DNA from: Alligator mississippiensis
Lineage: Eukaryota > Chordata > Crocodylia > Alligatoridae
Assembly (NCBI RefSeq): GCF_030867095.1
Contig: NC_081835.1
Span: forward strand, 15,942,501-16,006,500
Direction of reading: 5' to 3'
Length of the DNA: 64,000 nucleotides
The position numbers and the translations under genes are program-made. Position 1 is the stretch's first letter. Each line of letters begins with the position of its first letter. The notes under the pieces are model-generated. The model was not told where the DNA came from. It saw only the letters and a program-made list of their open reading frames with translations, and ran no database searches. This document shows, piece by piece, positions 59,394-64,000 of this stretch.

Positions 59394-61993
59394 ACCCCTG
59401 TAGGCAAAGGAGTGTGAAAAATGCCCATGGATCATGCTGGAGTGGTTGTGCATTGGGTCCCATTAGGGAGGATATCTGTAAGTGCAAACTAGACCTCTAC
59501 ATGGAAAATGCCCACTGATAGAGCTGCCTGGGTGACACACTCTATTAGCCCTCCAGTGAGCTTTCCTTATGCCCTACATCAATCCCAGTTCTTTTCCAGT
59601 AGTGGGTCATCTACATAGATGAAGCAAAAGGCCACAATTCTGATCCATATTATCGGAACCTATGTTGGATGTCCCATTCCAGCATTCATTTTTCCTACTC
59701 CTGTGACCCTCCACTTGTATAGCACTCAGTATACAATATTATTAAACTGGCTACCAGAGTATTATCTGCACAGGCTGTTTTCCTCTCCTTTTTGCTGCCT
59801 GCACTTTCTTTCTGAAGCCTGCTCTATGGCTCTGGCTTGTTCAGATTTTGGTCCGTTTCAGCAAACCCATGCCACCAATTCAAGGACATCCCAGAATAGA
59901 TGCTTGCTGAGGCAACCCCTTTGTTAAGATGAATTTTCAACCATTGCTTTTCTCTCTTGGGTTCTTCTATCCAGTTTTGCTTCTCCAGGTATTGTCACCT
60001 TGCCCAAATTACATGAGGAAAAACCTTCTTTGAGAAAAAACAAGACCGAGACAAGTGTTCACTAACTCTTTGCCTTTATACTTAGGCTTGAAAAGTAAAT
60101 ACACCCTGTTGTTAGCAATCAGAATATAACAGATTGAAATAATGGCAGAGTATATTTGGAGAAATGTAGCTGCATTGACACTGCTGTGCGAAGTATATAC
60201 ACGTGTGGATTTGTTTATTCCATAAGCTCTCTCCTGGCTGGCAACACTATTTCTTCAGCCGTCTTTTTCTTTCCAAAGCTTTGAGTTTCTCTTCTGCTTT
60301 TGCATTGGCAAGAGGCACTTCATGCTTGTCAAGATCATTAATCTAGCACGTAAAACACAGAGATCATAAAGGTGGTTTATTGTAGCATGGATGAGAACAA
60401 ACAAGCTATTGAAAGAATCAGTAACTCAGAACTTACATGTTTTATATGGGGAAGAACAGACTCATGATAGGAAAAGGACAGTTCAGCAGGAAAAGGAGTG
60501 ATACTTAACACAGCAGCCTTGGACTGAGCCATTTCAATGGTAAGGGTGGTTTTATGTGATTCCTCTTTTCTAAGACTCAGTTGCACACAGAGCACTAATT
60601 TAGCGAGAGCTGGTTTTTAGATTCACTTCAGCAGTGTAGGATAAAGCTGCTGACAAACCAAACCAAAGATATAGGATCAAACAGTGAAGCAACCTCTATG
60701 GCATCAATGCAAATTCTGTAGATAACTGATCTACAACTGATAAAAGAACAGAAGCTGCCTTTTTAGGACTCATTTTAGGTTCTTGTTGGTACGATAGGCC
60801 TGATTCTGCCTTTACACGTTCTTGTGGGCAGATTCCATTTGTTCCCACTGCGTGGCTGGTTTGCACATCTCAGATTAGGCCCACAAAAATCTAGAGTTGG
60901 GACTGATCCATGATGTGACAAGCTCCATTTTTCATTTAGGACCATTCTCTGGCTCTGGTGCTTTGTGTGGTCCAGTTATAAATGCCTATGAGAAAGTTGG
61001 TGATAGCTTCTACCTGAGCAGATTTCCCTACAGCTGGAAGCTTTGCTGTGCCAATGATTTTTTCCTAAGAATCACCCTACAGAAAGTGTTCAATTTTACC
61101 CCACTGCACCTAGTTCTACTACATGGACTATTCTAAATGATTCCTCTCCCTTGGTGTGGGTCACATCCTTTGCTACCTTGTAGAGGGTACTCAGGGTTGG
61201 AAATTTCTACATTTTTTTTTTTTATTCAGATAGTTCCCTTCTAAAACTGAAAAGTGCAGATTTGGATTCTGAAAGAGAATGTGATGTTTCTCTAGACAGG
61301 TCACTTATTAGCTTATATTTGTGTCAAAAGTACACAATCTGATCAGTTCCTGGGCAGACAGCAGTTGTAGAAGCTCTATAAAATGGTGTCATTAATTTAA
61401 AAAGAAAAAAAATCAAGTTCTTTCAAGCAATGCTATTCTTCTTCCTTTAGAAAACCAGGTTTCTGTGTTCCCGCAGGAGTGAATGTCAGGTCTGGTTAGG
61501 TCTGTCATGTTTTAATACAGTAGGCCACAAGGTGCCTGATATGATCAGTACTGACTCATCAGAACAAGAAAATCTGGTCATAACGTACCTGTCAGTTCAC
61601 CTGGAGGAGTAAGGGGTCTTCTCAGCCACCCAAAGCCCTGTAAATAGAGCTGAACCTCATAACACAGAGCACTTTAACTCCCCTGTTATTAAAGTCTTCA
61701 GACCTCTATTTAAATCTGACACTGTACCTTACTTCTGACCTACGTCACCCTCCATTAACTTTGTTACTGGGCTTCTTCTAGACAGAGGATGTTGTTAATG
61801 CCAAATGCTAAGGTGATTTAATAATGGCTATGAAGAGAAATTATGATGAGAATGCAAATGAAACAGTCTTGTTTTGACTTGAAATTCAGCAAAAGTAGTT
61901 ATAAAGGTTATAAATTGGTCAGAAATAGCTTACCCTCACCTCTGAAACAATGGGAAAAATCAGCATGCAGAACAGATTCCCCACATCAATCCT
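59394..61993. other. Single-copy DNA, no gene seen
   Basis: Unique AT-rich sequence with a T run near 61212-61223. Open frames up to 102 codons (59619-59927) have no recognised domain. Confidence 0.5.
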
Positions 61994-62790
61994 GCCATCA
62001 TAGGATGTGGGATGGGAAAGGACTTACTGGGTCATTGAATCCAACCTCTTGCTGTCACAGCCAAACACATTTCATGATTTTTTTCATAAACTTGTTGGAG
62101 CTCATGTAAAAAAACTAGATGTTTTCATCCTGACTCCTGATGAAAAGGCTATTCCCAAACCTCACTCTTCATGCCTTCTGATTTCCAAAGTAAATTTATT
62201 CATGGCCACTTTGTGGCCATTAGTTCTTATGTCAGTATTGTCCTTGAGTTTAAACAGTTCTTCTGCCTGCCTACCCTCTTCCCCCCACCCCTGAGATATT
62301 CATAGAGAGTAATTACATCTCTCAGCTTCTGTTTTGCTAGGCTGAAAACATCATGCTCTTTTAGTCTCATGTCGTTTCTCCTGATCATCCTAGTAGCCCT
62401 TCTCTGCATTGTTTTCCAGTTTGACATGAAGTTTTCTTGACCATAGATGACCACAACTGCATGTGGTAAAAATACCTTTCCAGGTGCATCCTTGTTTTAA
62501 TAACTGCATCTTATTAGTAGCTCATAGACATTTTGTGATTGACTAATACATCCATATCTATCTCTGCCTCAGTTATTTCTGACTGATGAGCTCCTACTTT
62601 ATAGCAGAAACACAAAGTTTGGACTATTTAATTTCACCAATTATTACTCCAGTCCTCAAGGTTATCCAGGTCTTACTGAATGATATTTCAGTCCTCCTCC
62701 AGGTTGATGATGCCTTCTGACTTTGTCCTTAACACATCTCAGTAGTACACTCCTACCTTCTGTCTGTGCCATCACTACCCGCCATCCTGT
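61994..62790 (-). mobile_element. CR1/L3-like LINE, long old 3' fragment (reverse)
   Basis: Read on the plus strand it runs from the 3' end (ATAGGATGTGGGATGGGAAA, then TCATTGAATCCAACCTCTTG) into the distal UTR and ORF2 end. It carries CATAGAGAGTAATTACATCT, GATCATCCTAGTAGCCCTTC and TCTGCATTGTTTTCCAGTTT, then diverged blocks CAGTCCTCAAGGTTATCCAGG and TCTGACTTTGTCC. These follow the order in the turtle/crocodile CR1-like LINEs related to L3. It is heavily diverged and much older than the other copies. No useful reading frame remains apart from short pieces on the minus strand near 62227-62454. Confidence 0.82.
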
Positions 62791-63493
62791 TTCCAGAGGA
62801 TCCATCACTGCAGCACCTCAGCACAATACAAGATCCTAGTGTGTGATATCATGTCTCCCTCTACTGGGTAGTTCCAGTGATAAAGCTACCAGCACCTACT
62901 ACTATCACAGCCAGAGAAATTCTCTTTTACCTATTATTGTACTTTGGTGCTTAAGGTCCCTGATCTAGTTCTTGCTAATCACTGTAACATCTATATGTAT
63001 AAGCAATCAGGGTTTGTTACTTTGTCTGTGGATTTTCCCATGAAGTCAATGAATCTAATTATGCCCTCAGTGAACACGTTATTTTACAACTGATTAAACC
63101 CGCTGATGTCAATGGGAACTTCGCCATGATGTAAGAAAAGACAGAATTAGATCTGGTAGCAGATTACACCTCTGATCTTCCTATCACACCTGTCTTTGCA
63201 ATCCTCTCTGGCTGGCTTCATCTCTGCACTGTAATCTGAATCCCCGTGGTTCTGGAAAATCCTTTTTATACAGGGAGATTAAAAGACAACTGTAATGAAA
63301 CCCCCTGGGGATCTTCCCCAGGTATCAATGGGCAGCCTCCCCAAGGACTAATATTGATGCTTATACCTTTGTGCAGGAAGGGGCTTTGTCCTTGTCCATA
63401 GGAAAAAACTCTTTGCTGACTATCTTCAGTTTGTTTTCTTTGCTCATTTCTGTATCTAGGTAATGGTCCTCCAAGGGAACAGTGCTGGAGACA
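62791..63493. other. Single-copy DNA, no gene seen
   Basis: No gene or repeat recognised. Confidence 0.5.
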
Positions 63494-63513
63494 AAATAAA
63501 TAAATAAATAAAG
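63494..63513. repeat. (AAAT)n short tract
   Basis: Four to five AAAT units. Confidence 0.9.
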
Positions 63514-63579
63514 GCATTGTCACTGCATTTTTTACATCTCCAGAGCACGTGAGCTTCAGTAAAAAGATGGCCCTGAATA

Positions 63580-63650
63580 CATCAAGTCTAACGCAGAGGC
63601 AGCAGCAGAACCCAGAGCCCAATGGCTTAACCACAGAACCACTTTTAGAT
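63580..63650 (-). mobile_element. CORE-SINE fragment (reverse)
   Basis: AGAGGCAGCAGCAGAACCCA, then GAGCCCAATGGCTTAACCAC and AGAACCAC, match the reverse of the tRNA-like head of a CORE-SINE ('gtggtctagtggttaaagcac...gggttc'). Confidence 0.65.
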
Positions 63651-63754
63651 TTGATGCTGATTACTTCAGCATGTATATCCACCAAGGATTAGACAGGTCC
63701 TTGTTTGAAAATGTCCCATGGGGAAGTCAAAGGAGACAATGCAGTCTGGGGGAG

Positions 63755-63935
63755 GGGGACATGGAACAGGGGTCAGGACATTTCTTTTCCCCAGCTCTAC
63801 CATTGACTTGCCAAGTGACCTTGGGCTTTTCACATCATCACCCTGTGCATCTCCTTCCCATCCCCCTGTTTATATGTCTTGTCTACTTAGACAGTAGGTA
63901 AACTGGGGCAAGGACTATCGTTGAAGCTGGACACA
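63755..63935 (+). mobile_element. CORE-SINE with CTTAGACTGTAAG-type tail
   Basis: CCAGCTCTACCATTGACTTG, then AAGTGACCTTGGGCTTTTCA form the SINE core. The tail TTGTCTACTTAGACAGTAGG plus GGGGCAAGGACTATCG matches the sauropsid SINE ending 'ctatttagactgtaagctctttggggcagggactgtc'. Confidence 0.85.
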
Positions 63936-64000
63936 TGAGAGTCACACCAACATCACCGATTTGGACTCAGAAGTAGACATATGATGCAGAGCCCTATACT

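Noticed and set aside
1..64000. Search for bacterial operons, CRISPR arrays, rRNA, attachment sites or intact endogenous retroviruses
   Set aside because: No ordered coding genes, no spacer-repeat arrays, no LTR pair and no retroviral gene motifs were seen. The repeat content is that of a sauropsid genome.

Overview
This window looks like nuclear DNA from a sauropsid vertebrate, most likely a crocodilian. The main evidence is nine fragments of CR1-type LINE 3' ends, several with the GGTCGGACTCGATGATC-style tail and ATGAATCT-type terminal microrepeats, together with MIR/CORE-SINE tails, several families of non-autonomous DNA transposons, and AT-rich single-copy DNA. The order-level assignment is inference from repeat style; class-level is firmer. 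No bacterial, viral or organellar gene organisation is present.

I found no host protein-coding gene. None of the open frames has a recognisable domain. The longest ones (244, 186, 170, 157, 149 and 139 codons) lie in or mostly in repeats, usually with the opposite strand open too. The only protein-derived signal is a decayed CR1 ORF2: the clearest remnant (58489-59294) keeps the FADD reverse-transcriptase catalytic motif but has in-frame stops and a frameshift. The window is best read as intergenic or intronic. I see no RNA gene, no promoter I can support, and no CRISPR.

Layout. 1-5010: CR1 fragments on both strands plus a 160-bp MITE. 4615-5939: a 56-bp sequence present twice. 6804-7907: first of four copies of a hAT-like MITE family (also 25507-26316, 45001-45870, 52932-53937). 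8555-11674: CR1, MIR, an ATATCTTTTATTAG-type repeat, and a pogo/Tigger-like MITE whose sister copy is at 56588-57050. 17968-19237: a GC-rich element with 10-bp perfect terminal inverted repeats and an internal ~155-bp periodicity. 21369-21607: compound ATCT/AT microsatellite. 25116-26737: a long foldback element with a hAT MITE inserted in its hairpin loop. 30272-30526: a strong ~215-bp palindrome. 34247-34781: a relative of the 25-kb foldback. 40826-41390: two CR1 ends. 58104-62790: a hAT-like relic and the two longest CR1 fragments.

Between the repeats are long single-copy AT-rich stretches. Four of them (around 15.0-15.6, 22.4-22.9, 29.1-29.5 and 39.4-39.6 kb) have the homeodomain-type TAAT-rich composition often seen in conserved non-coding elements. 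This is a hypothesis that needs alignment. The most striking single observation is at 25490-26333: the 8-bp target-site duplication of the inserted hAT MITE is exactly the loop between two 9-bp perfect stem arms of the older foldback element.
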